The position numbers were made by a program, and so were the translations under genes. Below are positions 26,426 through 37,189 of a stretch of 64,000 nt of DNA, piece by piece (within the stretch, counting starts at the first letter, position 1; each line of letters begins with the position of its first letter). Origin of the DNA: Tolypothrix sp. NIES-4075. GTDB lineage: Bacteria > Cyanobacteriota > Cyanobacteriia > Cyanobacteriales > Nostocaceae. Under the pieces are notes generated by a model that worked only from the letters and a program-made list of their open reading frames with translations, did no database searches and was not told where the DNA came from. Where the stretch lies: assembly GCF_002218085.1 (NCBI RefSeq), contig NZ_BDUC01000002.1, positions 186,001-250,000 of the forward strand. Direction: 5' to 3'.

Positions 26426-27029
26426 GCTTATGAAGCTCCTAGTTTTGCGTGTTCTCATTGCGGAAGTTTCCACAGCAAAATATGCTCCTGGTAAACTTCC
26501 TCTCTTTATGGATATGAGTTGTTTTTATCAGAAAATGCTTACTTGGTGGGAGTTTTGTCGCTTATCTGACACAAATCGATATATAAAACGAAAGATTTTT
26601 TAAAAAATATTGACAAATTGAAAAGTCTTACTTCTATTTGTGTAACGAAAAATTCATATTTGCCTAAATGATTGGATGCGTTAGGTGCATTAAAATGTAT
26701 ATTTTTTAACTTTATATTAGTAGTAAGTTAGGTTAAGCGCACAAGATATATTTAATTTTTAATGAATAATAAATAATGCGCCGTAACTCAACATTAAATA
26801 TTTTCGTAAATCCCAATAATACGTGTTCGGTTGCGGTTCGCTCCACCTAAAATACAGAATCGATGCGATTCTACTAATGACGTTTCAGTAAGGATGATTA
26901 CAAAAATAATTAGTAAATATAGCAGTCCGATCGGGAGAGCGTGATGTACAAGATACCCGACTTTTCTAAGAAGTCGGGGATCTGAGGCTTTGTGCGATCG
27001 CAAAGCTTTCCAAAAAAATTGCGTATCGA
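26426..27029. other. chlH upstream region and AT-rich intergenic
   Basis: The 5' leader of chlH and about 500 bp of AT-rich DNA. Near 26950-26980 a hairpin pairs CCCGACTT with AAGTCGGG, the same family as at 11.45 kb. A short minus-strand frame here (26794-27054) has no family resemblance and I do not call it. No gene is supported. Confidence 0.4.
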
Positions 27030-27368
27030 TTAAATAGTATTTTCCCTTAACCATGCTTCTAAATCACCCAATCGGGAAAAATCGAGCAATGCTTCTCCTA
27101 AATTTTCTAACGCAGATAAAGGTAAAGCCTGGATTTTGACTTGTAGTACAGGTGGAACCGTACCAACTCGACGACGAAGTAATCGCATCACTAGCGAAAA
27201 TGCTGTTTCTTGCAGAATATCCTGATAAATTACAGATTCGCGCGTAACATCACTCCGCAAAATTTGTTGAATCAGTTCCTTGTTTAATACTAGCCATAAG
27301 CTTTGACTGCCTCTGTAACTTAGGAACGAATTAGGTAATACTTGCCTCTTGACTAATAACCTCTAACT
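27030..27368 (-). pseudogene. C-terminal remnant of an Rpn/DUF4351-type nuclease-family protein
   Basis: The minus-strand frame ends ALENLGEALLDFSRLGDLEAWLREN. Earlier it reads ESVIYQDILQETAFSLVMRLLRRRVGTVPPVL, the C-terminal DUF4351-like tail found on Rpn/PD-(D/E)XK recombination-promoting proteins. The frame stays open upstream past 27260 (LWLVLNKELIQQILRSDVTR) without any ATG, and the nuclease domain is missing. It is a truncated relic, closely bordering the divergent LpxB-like gene. Confidence 0.5.
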
Positions 27369-27383
27369 CTTCACGATTAACTC

Positions 27384-28751
27384 ATGAATCAAGTTGATAT
27401 TTTGATACTTTCAAATGGTCCTGGGGAGGTAACGACCTGGGTGCGTCCTGTGGTGCGGGCATTGCGGCAACAATTGGGCGATGACCGTTCTCTGGTAAGG
27501 ATTTCAGTGATTTTATCACCTTGCCCAAATGCTACTGGTAAAGAAGCAGCGATCGCTCGTTCTTATCCAGAAGTAGATCGAGTACAATCAGCAGAGCATT
27601 TTTGGCAGTTTTTGCTGTGGGGAAAGACTTTTGAAAATTGGGATTGGAGAAGTCGCGGTGTAGTAGTCTTTCTGGGAGGGGATCAATTTTTCCCGGTGGT
27701 AATTGGCAAAAAGCTGAATTATCGCACTGTTGTTTACGCGGAATGGGAAGCTAGATGGCACAGTTTTATTGACCGTTTTGGGGTAATGAAACCTGAAGTT
27801 GCTAATCGCGTACCCCAGAAATATGCTCATAAATTTACCGTTGTCGGTGATTTGATGGTGGAAGCAGGGGGGAGTGGGGGAGGGGGAGAGGGGGGGACAA
27901 GGGGACAAGGAGGACAAGGAGGACAAGGAGGACAAGGAGGACATGAATTTTCTTCTCCCTTGTCTTCCCCTACTCCCCACTCCCCACTCCCCACTCCCAA
28001 AACCGAATTGATTGGACTTTTGCCGGGATCGAAAGCGGCGAAATTGTCACAGGGAGTGCCTTTGATGTTAGCGATCGCTGAATACATTCACAGCAAAAGA
28101 CCTCAAACTAAGTTTGTCATTCCTGTCGCTCCAACTTTGGATTTACCAACTTTAGCTAGTTTTGCCGATCCCGAAAAAAACCCTTTTGTGAAAACCTTCG
28201 GCTTTAGCAATGCTTCTCTTATTACTCCTAACTTTCCTACAGACAAGGGTTATCGCGTCTCTACAACATTCCTAACCGCCAAAGGTTTAAGTGTAGAACT
28301 TTACACCCAGATGCCTGCTTATGATTTATTATCTCAATGCAGTATCTGCTTAACTACAGTCGGGGCAAACACCGCTGAACTCGGTTCTTTAGGCGTGCCG
28401 ATGATTGTTTTGCTACCAACGCAACAACTTGACGCGATGCGATCTTGGGATGGTTTACCCGGACTTTTGGCAAATATGCCTTTGCTTGGTTCTAGCTTTG
28501 CTAAGTTAATTAACTGGTTGGTACTTAGGCGAAAGGGTTTATTAGCATGGCCCAATATTTGGGCGCAGTCAATGATAGTCCCGGAATTGGTGGGAAAACT
28601 TCAACCGCAAGAGGTGGGAGAAATGGTTTTAGATTATTTGACTCATCCAGAAAAATTGGCAGCAATTCAAGCGAAATTGCGGAGTGTTCGAGGTGAAGCC
28701 GGCGCAGCGCAAAAATTAGCCCAAATAGTATGCGAAGAAATTGCCAGATAG
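27384..28751 (+). CDS. Lipid-A-disaccharide synthase-related protein
   Basis: 455 residues of the cyanobacterial LpxB-related family. The N-terminal LILSNGPGEVTTWVRPVVRALR and VVVFLGGDQFFPVVIGKKL are typical, as are LIGLLPGSKAAKLSQGVPLML and the nucleotide-sugar-binding CLTTVGANTAELGSLGVPMIVLLP. It is predicted to be a GT-B glycosyltransferase, and in these organisms the substrate is uncertain. Residues 158-205 are an abnormal low-complexity insert, GGSGGGGEGGTRGQGGQ followed by SPLSSPTPHSPLPTP. It is encoded by the same G-rich and CCCCACT repeats seen in intergenic DNA here. The reading frame is preserved across it. Confidence 0.85.
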   Translation: MNQVDILILSNGPGEVTTWVRPVVRALRQQLGDDRSLVRISVILSPCPNATGKEAAIARSYPEVDRVQSAEHFWQFLLWGKTFENWDWRSRGVVVFLGGDQFFPVVIGKKLNYRTVVYAEWEARWHSFIDRFGVMKPEVANRVPQKYAHKFTVVGDLMVEAGGSGGGGEGGTRGQGGQGGQGGQGGHEFSSPLSSPTPHSPLPTPKTELIGLLPGSKAAKLSQGVPLMLAIAEYIHSKRPQTKFVIPVAPTLDLPTLASFADPEKNPFVKTFGFSNASLITPNFPTDKGYRVSTTFLTAKGLSVELYTQMPAYDLLSQCSICLTTVGANTAELGSLGVPMIVLLPTQQLDAMRSWDGLPGLLANMPLLGSSFAKLINWLVLRRKGLLAWPNIWAQSMIVPELVGKLQPQEVGEMVLDYLTHPEKLAAIQAKLRSVRGEAGAAQKLAQIVCEEIAR

Positions 28752-28767
28752 CCAATAGGAATTATTT

Positions 28768-29252
28768 CTAAGTTGCCATATGCTTTTTGAGAAAATCTAA
28801 TATTGTTGAAGCTTGGTTTGATTGCTCAAAGTTTACATAAGAGTAGCGGTACAAACCTCTACAAATCAGCGATAGCCGAGTCTGGAAGTCAAGCACTGAT
28901 GGAATATCAATCACCCTATCGTCAACAGGTGGAATATCCCCTCTTTGACAATAAGCCGCATAGCTAATTCGCGGCGATTTAGCATGTTTGCTACTGCGAC
29001 TTCCCCAGTGAAAAACGTATTGATCCCAGCATGAGATAGTACCTGCTTTTGTAGGCAATGCTCTGATGTCCTCCAAGGCAAATTCAGTTGCTTTCGTTTT
29101 CAGATTTTTGATGGCATCAGCATACTGAGGATCGCGGTTGGCGGGTAGCATATACATACATGAATTCAGGGGAGTTGCCTCAGTGATTGTTATCCAGAAG
29201 GTAATCACTGTGGGCATTCCATCGGGACCTATGGTATTCTCATACTCTGCGT
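28768..29252 (-). pseudogene. Phytanoyl-CoA dioxygenase-like gene, 3' part (split by IS)
   Basis: The downstream half of a 2-oxoglutarate/Fe(II) oxygenase of the PhyH type. It resumes at GCAGAGTAT (AEYENTIGPDGMPTVITFW) and carries the distal histidine region SCWDQYVFHWGSRS and the 2-oxoglutarate-binding arginine in KSPRISYAAY. Together with the part at 30646-31110 it reconstructs one gene of about 318 codons. Removing the IS and one 11-bp duplication restores the frame exactly. The substrate is unknown. Confidence 0.8.
29242..29252. repeat. 11-bp target site duplication, left copy
   Basis: ATACTCTGCGT flanks the IS element on its left and is repeated perfectly at 30646-30656. IS4-family elements typically duplicate 9-12 bp. 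Confidence 0.95.
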
Positions 29253-30645
29253 ATTGGTGACAACTTAAGACTCATGTAAGCTTGTCAACAGGTGCATCAA
29301 GGGAAAAAACGATGGGAAATCCAAGAGTCGGAAACCCAGACCACAAGCGATCGCAAAACATGCCAGCGCCAGAAAACGAAGCGATCGCAGCGCGGATGGA
29401 GGAGCTATTAACACCACTGGTATACAATCAATTGAGTTATTACCAGCAGTTGGGACTACGGGAGCGGATTCTGGGTTTACCGCTAATGGTGGCAGCAGTA
29501 TTAACATTACTGTGGCGACAAGTACCATCAGTGCGAGAGTTACATCGGTTATTAAATCGAGAAGACTTGTTATGGTGCAAAGCCAGGAGTGTATCGCAAC
29601 AAGCATTGTCTAAGCGATTTCTAGAGTTTCCCGCATCGATATTTGAACAAGTAATGATGGAATTAATTCCCAAATTACAAGCTAGATGGATTTTGAGAAA
29701 AAACCGCCCACTACCTACAAGTATTAGGTTGGCAAAAACCAAATACAAAAGAATCTGGGCTGTGGATGGTTCAACATTAGAAGCACTTTTTCGTCATTTA
29801 GAGAGCCTACAATAAAAAACTGTTTGTTTAGCGGGTAAAATTTACACAATAGTTGATATCACGACTTATTTACCAGTCCAAATTACTTTTGATGAGAATC
29901 CAAATTGTGCGGATGCAAAAATGTGGGATTGGTTGCGTGGCTGTACAAGAGAAGGAACCTTACTGATTTTTGACAGGGGTTTTTATGATTTTACTGAGTT
30001 TGCCGCACTCATGACAACAGGCGTTGCTTGGATTACTCGTTTGAAGAAGGCAAGCTATCGTGTCCAAAGAACTCTGACCCATACTCCACAAGTAGTTGAC
30101 CAAATAATTGAATTGGGACACAAGCGAGGGAAAGCAAAGCCAATTATTGTTCGTTTGGTCGAAATTAAACGTGAAAATACTTGGTATCGATATATTACTT
30201 CTGTTACCAATCCAGTTGAATTACCCCCTTATATTGTCGCTGACCTTTACGGTCGTCGGTGGCACATCGAAACTGCATTTGGTCTAGTTAAACGATTATT
30301 GAAAATGTCATATTTATGGACTGGTTCAATTAATGGTATCAAGCTACAAATTTGGGCAACTTGGTTATTTTATGCGGTTTTAATTGATCTGGCTGATACT
30401 GTTGCTAACGAATTCGAGATAGAAGCTGAAAAAATTTCGATTGAGATGTTATTTCGCTCATTTTATCACTTTAACTCTGCTTATAATCGAGGACTTTCGG
30501 ACGACCTTATTGCTTATCTTGTTTCTGCCGAAAATCGAGATTTGGGAATTGTTAAATACAAGCCCAAATCTCAACAGCAAGACGCTTTGGACTTATCACC
30601 ACACCCCACTTGACAGAATGGCGATCGCTTTAAGTTGTCACCAAT
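29253..30645 (+). mobile_element. IS4-type insertion sequence, 1393 bp
   Basis: Bounded by inverted repeats ATTGGTGACAACTTAA (29253-29268) and TTAAGTTGTCACCAAT (30630-30645), perfect over 16 bp. It is flanked by a perfect 11-bp duplication. It carries one DDE transposase frame interrupted by a stop codon. The intact duplication and the clean reconstruction of the host gene show that the insertion is recent. Confidence 0.95.
29312..30613 (+). pseudogene. IS4-family DDE transposase with an in-frame TAA
   Basis: One frame of about 433 codons from the ATG at 29312, interrupted by TAA at 29813-29815. The two halves are in the same frame (LESLQ, stop, then KTVCLAGKIYTIVDITTYLPVQ), so a point mutation is more likely than a frameshift. 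Catalytic motifs survive on both sides: IWAVDGSTLEA (first Asp), LLIFDRGFYDF (second Asp), and YGRRWHIETAFGLVK, which is the Y-(2)-R-(3)-E-(6)-K signature of the IS4 family. It is probably inactive unless the stop is read through, and could have been moved by another copy. Confidence 0.85.
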
Positions 30646-30656
30646 ATACTCTGCGT
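30646..30656. repeat. 11-bp target site duplication, right copy
   Basis: ATACTCTGCGT, identical to 29242-29252, immediately outside the right inverted repeat of the IS4-type element. Confidence 0.95.
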
Positions 30657-31110
30657 CCCGATGAGGCTCAAATCCTTTGCCATTGTCATTTGTTTCTATG
30701 TAGTAGACCCAAAAATTTGGTATCAGCTTGTAGTTTGCTCCCAGAATTCCTGTAAAAATCGAATCAAAGTGGCTAAATGCTTGATAAAAAACATCGTAAA
30801 CGAGGGCAAATGTTGGCGGAAAACCAGCCTTTTTCACGTTTTCTATACAAGATCGCATCTCTTGGATAGTGGCAGTAGGTATTAGCTCAGAAGTTTGAAA
30901 ATAGCCCTCCTCTCGCAGCTGCAATGCATAGTCGTCAAGTTCCTCTTTTTTGACTGCGGACAACTTTGAAAAGCCTTGAAAAGGTTGATCGGAAATAGTA
31001 GAGTTTGGGTTGAGCGCAAGCCAGTAGTCAATGTTTTCTGCCTGTGGAAGAAGTGTAAGTAATTCCTCTTCGCCAATCGACTTCCTGAGAATAAAATTTT
31101 CTGCCATCAT
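30646..31110 (-). pseudogene. Phytanoyl-CoA dioxygenase-like gene, 5' part (split by IS)
   Basis: The first half of the split gene, starting at 31110 (or the next ATG at 31107). It has a helical N-terminus, then the jelly-roll start (FALVYDVFYQAFSHFDSIFTG, KLIPNFWVYYIE). It reaches the iron-binding H-x-D motif at PHRDAEY, exactly where the element entered. Beyond the junction the frame reads IS sequence (IGDNLKRS). Confidence 0.8.
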
Positions 31111-31297
31111 TTATCTTGTTTGATTTTTAAGTATCTCGCAAAAAGAAGTTGGACAAATTTAATCTCAAACAGGCTGTAAGCCTCAGTTTCCGCTTTAAAA
31201 GCGTTCAAGTTATTTTTGCTTTGACATTTTAAATACTACCAAAGCCTGGAAACTGCTCTTTTGCTTGTGACAATCTGCCGGAGTTTAGTCATATTCG

Positions 31298-31696
31298 CTA
31301 CTCAGAGGACTTTCCATCTCTGCGTCCTAGTTCATAAACGCCGGAACCCATACAGGCAAGTATACCCATGCTGATTGACCAACTGCGACCTAAGCCTAGT
31401 TCTACGCCCCAGTTGCATAATCCGCCAAAAATTAGAAATGGCACTATACTGAAAAGCGAGGCGTAAAAGGCGTTTTGGGATTCTCTTGCTTGACGGGTCT
31501 TTTCAAATTCTGATTTGCTCATGTAAAGCGATCGCTCGGCAAAGTTAAACCAGCGATTAAGAAGCAGAATTACCCATTCACTGACTGGGGAAAAAGCTAA
31601 ATATAGCGCCAATGACCACAAACTTGTCCCGGCGATCGCGATCGTGTCTAACTCAATTCTGAAAGGCAATATATCAGTCAGCATGGGTTTAGTCAA
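31298..31696 (-). CDS. Hypothetical membrane protein
   Basis: 132 residues with three hydrophobic segments (about 19-45, 82-97 and 105-120), separated by a charged loop FAERSLYMSKSEFEKTRQAR. I recognise no family. The end (GILACMGSGVYELGRRDGKSSE) is glycine-rich and cytoplasmic-looking. The frame is uninterrupted and composition matches the neighbours. It stands alone and nothing around it points to a function. Confidence 0.5.
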   Translation of the reverse strand: MTKPMLTDILPFRIELDTIAIAGTSLWSLALYLAFSPVSEWVILLLNRWFNFAERSLYMSKSEFEKTRQARESQNAFYASLFSIVPFLIFGGLCNWGVELGLGRSWSISMGILACMGSGVYELGRRDGKSSE

Positions 31697-31783
31697 TTCT
31701 GCAAAGCTAGATCAACCATTTAAGCTATTTTTTGCAGAAAGTCAACCTCCTTTGGGCTGATTTGGTATATTGGTAAGACTAAT

Positions 31784-31950
31784 TTACACTCCCCGCTGCT
31801 GTCTTCAGCGAAAGTGTCAAATCAAAAGTTTCATAATTGTGAACCAGTCGCAGTCTTGGACGGCAGCTTTCACCTGGGAGCTTCCACCACCAAACGTGCC
31901 TTCGCTTTGCGTCGATTGCGAACTGGCACTCCCCGGAGGGTGATTAGAAA
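31784..31950. repeat. Relic with an IS200/IS605-type right-end motif
   Basis: ACACTCCCCGCTGCTGT at about 31786-31802 matches 14 of 17 bases of the right end of the TnpB element at 159-175 (ACACTCCCCGCAGCTAT). A further GCACTCCCCGG is found at about 31927. Between them lies GC-rich sequence with no intact gene. It looks like the leftover end of a lost TnpB-type element. Confidence 0.35.
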
Positions 31951-32390
31951 TAAAATTCTTGCAAAAATGGGTAAAGCTTATTTGCTAAAAGTTCAAACTT
32001 TTCTCCTATAGAATCAGGAGAAGTTATTTCATATCCTCTACCATTTAACCAATTATAATTATTATCCGGAATATAAATTAAGTGAGCCATTCCTTCGTTG
32101 TAGTACCCTGATAAAGTCAGAGTTCTTATTTTGGGAAAAAACCTCAACTTAAAATTTTCGGAAAAGTGTTTTGCTTTAAAAGTTATACATAAATTATCAC
32201 TGCCAATTTTTTCAGATAACAATTGAAACTGAGCTTTTGGGAGAACTAAAGCCGCATGACCACTTCCAATTGTTTGAAATAATAATTGAAACTGAGTATT
32301 TGGGAAAACTGAAGCCGCAATTTTAGCAACCTCTGCCTCAAAATCTGGTTCTCTGGTCTGGAAAAGTTTTCCTGCACCTCTAATAGACAT
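31944..32390 (-). CDS. Hypothetical protein with an internal duplication
   Basis: 148 residues, not recognised. Two adjacent segments are duplicates: FPNTQFQLLFQTIGSGHAA is followed by LPKAQFQLLSEKIGSDNLC, and the DNA shows the same duplication of about 60 bp. The rest is beta-rich (KLRFFPKIRTLTLSGYYNEGMAHLIYIPD), ending in an amphipathic helix (KFELLANKLYPFLQEFYF). The reading frame is intact. Single gene beside the IS605-type relic. Confidence 0.45.
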   Translation of the reverse strand: MSIRGAGKLFQTREPDFEAEVAKIAASVFPNTQFQLLFQTIGSGHAALVLPKAQFQLLSEKIGSDNLCITFKAKHFSENFKLRFFPKIRTLTLSGYYNEGMAHLIYIPDNNYNWLNGRGYEITSPDSIGEKFELLANKLYPFLQEFYF

Positions 32391-33116
32391 GATTTTTTCC
32401 TTTGTTATGGATTTAAAAGTAGCGATTCAGTACGACTTTGTACATTCCAATAGCTAAGATTTGCTTCCCACAAATTACATCTATCAGGTGATTGACATCA
32501 ATCTAATTATGTGTATATGAAAAATACATACTAAATGCTAATCACGCTAGTTTACTTTTTTTTAGATATTTCTATCTATGATAGTAATACTTCTACCTCT
32601 CAAGTATGAACTTTAAGTAAATTTAGATGATTTAGGTATATAACCGATTATCAATTGAATAAGGAAAAAAGCAAAATACCGCTAGTTTGTAGCTGACACA
32701 AGCAAACGAGTGGTTAAATTTTAAGTTATTTAATCTTCGCGCTTGGGAGTAATATTTAGGACGAGCGCATTTACTTGCTTTGATTGTGTGCATAAAGCCT
32801 TACTTGATTTGCAAAGGCAGAAGTTAAGCACTCCTACGCGCTTTCCTTCTATATTTTTAATAGGTGTAAGGAAAATCAATTTATGCAGTTTTGGGATTAT
32901 GTGGAAAAAAATTGCCAGTATTCTGATGAAGAGGGTGTAGGGGGTAGGGTGTGGGAGGTAGGGATAAACAAAGACACTCACGCCGTTTTATAAAATCGTA
33001 ACCTCATTACTCCAACCCCACAACGCCAGATGCCTCAAACTCTTCCACCCCCGCACGGCACTGGCTCCCCCACAACCTACACTCCACCCCCTTTTCCACA
33101 CCCTACCCCCAAATAT
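32391..33116. other. AT-rich intergenic with repeat near the end
   Basis: About 600 bp of AT-rich DNA upstream of the hypothetical gene, then a repeat-like stretch at 33020-33110 (CGGCACTGGCTCCCCC and runs of C) before the ftsH stop. Short frames on both strands near 32.75-32.98 kb show no family resemblance. I see no supported gene here. Confidence 0.35.
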
Positions 33117-35000
<1,884 letters not shown>

Positions 35001-35099
35001 AATAATTACCCTTTGTCTGCTGCTACATACTTGAGCGCTAGTTTTATGTCTGTTCTTTTAGCAAGAATTGAAGTCACTGTTTTCTTAATCTAGTGTAAC

Positions 35100-35227
35100 T
35101 TTCAGTTTCAGCCATTTCCAAGTCTGTTTCGGCTGGGGTTGGAAGAATGAGGGGGAGGGGGAGCTGGGGAAGCTGGGGGAGCTGGGGAAGAAATTCCCCC
35201 TTGTCCCCCTTGTCCCCCTCATCCCCT
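35100..35227. repeat. G/C-rich low-complexity intergenic repeats
   Basis: GGGGGAGCTGGGGAAGCTGG units, followed by CCCCTTGTCCCCCTTGTCCCC, of the same kind as in other spacers of this window. The two parts are roughly complementary and may form a hairpin. Confidence 0.5.
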
Positions 35228-35512
35228 CTACTTCTCGCTGTCGTTTATTTCTGCTAAAACTTTGTCAAGTCTATCGTTTGCGTCTTTAGCGAGAGATATG
35301 CAACATACACTTGAAGCCAAACCGGAAGCAGCTGCAACTGTTCCTTCTGGAACTTGATTTGACAAAATTAGCCCAGCACCTACAAGTCCAATAAAGAAAG
35401 ATACTGTGGTTGCAATCAAGGCAAGGTTAAAGCTGTAAGTTGCTTGACGCAAGCGTTCCTGGGCAATGCTCAATTCGATTGTGGAGTGATTCGGGGTTAG
35501 TTTGTTATTCAT
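35228..35512 (-). CDS. Small two-TM membrane protein, TRADD-N-associated (TNAM) type
   Basis: 94 residues. A short helical N-terminus (ELSIAQERLRQATYSFNLAL) leads into two hydrophobic segments: ATTVSFFIGLVGAGLILS, then GTVAAASGLASSVCCISLA. It ends with KDANDRLDKVLAEI. The pattern E-R-L-R-Q-A-x-x-x-F-N-x-A-L...P-E-G-T-V...LAKDANDRLDK is what I recall for the cyanobacterial TRADD-N-associated two-transmembrane domain. These proteins are predicted parts of conflict/cell-death systems. The TRADD-N protein is encoded divergently 256 bp away, which supports the assignment. Confidence 0.65.
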   Translation of the reverse strand: MNNKLTPNHSTIELSIAQERLRQATYSFNLALIATTVSFFIGLVGAGLILSNQVPEGTVAAASGLASSVCCISLAKDANDRLDKVLAEINDSEK

Positions 35513-35768
35513 GGATTTTGCTCTGGGATTTAAACTTCATACTTCTACTGTCGAGCCAAATCCTGGAAATACTGACTAGGCAATGATTGTGTTGTAAATC
35601 ACTTGTGCCTTCTCTATGATTGTTGTATGCCTTAGTTGTGATTAATTACCCCTCAGGCTGGAAGCCTGGGGCTATACGAACAGAGCTTACCTGCGTGGGC
35701 TAATTAGGGGCATCTTTATTAGAAACGGTATAAATACAAATACTCGCAGATAAAAAGTTAGCTAAACC
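35513..35768. other. Divergent intergenic between TNAM and TRADD-N genes
   Basis: Holds the dispersed repeat CCTCAGGCTGGAAGCCTGGG (a small hairpin near 35650-35675) and presumably the promoters of both genes. No clear operator is seen. Confidence 0.3.
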
Positions 35769-37049
35769 ATGACAGACTCTAGCTTTGCCAAGAAAAAGAA
35801 GAAAGTAACTTACACAGCCTCTACACAAGGTATAGAGAGGGCAGAAAATGCCTTGAAAAGGCTAGGGTTTGAGTCAAAAAGTAACTTTGCAGAATCTCAG
35901 CTTTTATCTCGCAGTACAGTTACAAAATTTTTTCTACGTCAGCCTATTCAGCTTGATTCTTTTAAAAGGATATGTGAGGCACTGAAATTGAATTGGGCAG
36001 AAGTTGCGGGGATAATAGAAGAAGCACAATCAGAACGTTTAGAAATAAATAGTGACAGTAGCCCTGATACTGATGAGGTGGTACAAGTGCAAGCAGTTAA
36101 CCGTCAAGTAACTGTAATAGATAAAGAAAGTAAAAAAATTAAAGCGGTTATTGTATTAGAAGGCGATATAAATTTAGTTAATAGTGATTTGAAAGTATCC
36201 CTGGAATTAGCTTTACTAACATATCCAGGAGACACTATAAAAATTACAGATATTCAAGCAGGCAGCATTCGGTTAATTGTAGAGGGTTCTCAAGAGGATA
36301 TTAAACGGCTTGTATCTCGCATTCAATCAGGAGAATTAAAAGAATTAAGGGGTTTTCCTGTTGAAGATATTCAACTTTTGAACGAGAGTTCAGATGATGA
36401 AGAAAGTGATGAACTGAATGATAAATGGCATTTAGTGCAGGAGATTGTCAATCATCCAGTTAAGGGTCGAAAGCTGAGAGATGCCGACCTGAGTGATGCT
36501 GACCTGAGTCGTGCCGACCTGATTGGTGCCAACCTGAGTCGTGCCGACCTGATTGGTGCCGACCTGAGTGATGTCAACCTGAGTCGTGCCAACCTGAGTC
36601 ATGCCGACCTGATTGGTGCCAACCTGAGTCGTGCTAACCTGATTGGTGCTGACCTGATTGATGCCAACCTGAGTGATGCCAACCTGAGTTTTGCCGACCT
36701 GAGTTTTGCCTACCTGAGTCGTGCCGACCTGAGTCGTGCCGACCTGAGTCGTGCCGACCTGAGTCTTGCCGACCTGAGTTTTGCCGACCTGAGTTTTGCC
36801 AACCTGAGTGGTGCTAACCTGAGTGGTGCCAACCTGATTGATACCAAGCTGAGTGATGCCAACCTGATTGATGCCGACCTGAGTGGTGCCAACCTGAGTG
36901 GTGCCAACCTGAGTGGTGCGAATGTAAAAAATGCTCGATTTGGAAATAATCAAGGAATTTCTGAACTTATAAAACGTGACCTAATTCAAAAAGGAGCAAT
37001 CTTTGAGGATTCTCCTGGCGATCGCTCTGAAGTTCTGCTTCCTCACTAA
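35769..37049 (+). CDS. HTH-TRADD-N-pentapeptide repeat protein
   Basis: 426 residues in three parts. Residues about 18-85 (GIERAENALKRLGF...SRSTVTKFFLRQPIQLDSFKRICEALKLNWAEVAG) form a helix-turn-helix-like adaptor domain seen at the N-terminus of many cyanobacterial conflict proteins. Residues about 113-205 (VIVLEGDINLVN...LELALLTYPGDTIKITDIQAGSIRLIVEGSQEDIKRLVSRIQSGELKEL) resemble the TRADD-N domain. From about 235 to 405 there are more than 30 pentapeptide repeats (A(D/N)LSx) forming a right-handed beta-helix, encoded by 15-bp tandem DNA repeats. With the neighbouring TNAM protein it suggests a membrane-linked signalling or immunity pair; this is inference. Confidence 0.7.
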   Translation: MTDSSFAKKKKKVTYTASTQGIERAENALKRLGFESKSNFAESQLLSRSTVTKFFLRQPIQLDSFKRICEALKLNWAEVAGIIEEAQSERLEINSDSSPDTDEVVQVQAVNRQVTVIDKESKKIKAVIVLEGDINLVNSDLKVSLELALLTYPGDTIKITDIQAGSIRLIVEGSQEDIKRLVSRIQSGELKELRGFPVEDIQLLNESSDDEESDELNDKWHLVQEIVNHPVKGRKLRDADLSDADLSRADLIGANLSRADLIGADLSDVNLSRANLSHADLIGANLSRANLIGADLIDANLSDANLSFADLSFAYLSRADLSRADLSRADLSLADLSFADLSFANLSGANLSGANLIDTKLSDANLIDADLSGANLSGANLSGANVKNARFGNNQGISELIKRDLIQKGAIFEDSPGDRSEVLLPH

Positions 37050-37189
37050 CAATTGTAGTAAAAGCGCGATCGCATCCAACCTGACAGCAGTTTTCATTTA
37101 TTTAAACCATACTCTCATATTCTTCTCTGCGCCTCTGCGTCTTTGCGTGATAAAAAAGGTGTAGTTCATTTCCTTGAAAAATATCAGTA

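Noticed and set aside
26794..27054. 86-codon minus-strand frame with a hydrophobic stretch
   Set aside because: It contains a dispersed hairpin repeat, has no family resemblance, and overlaps the Rpn-type remnant in another frame.
32730..32981. Short frames on both strands upstream of ftsH
   Set aside because: No recognisable motif, weak starts, and each overlaps the other.
36432..36953. Minus-strand frame of VGTTQVG-like repeats opposite the pentapeptide gene
   Set aside because: It is the mirror image of the 15-bp pentapeptide repeats; the plus-strand gene has domains and a sensible start.
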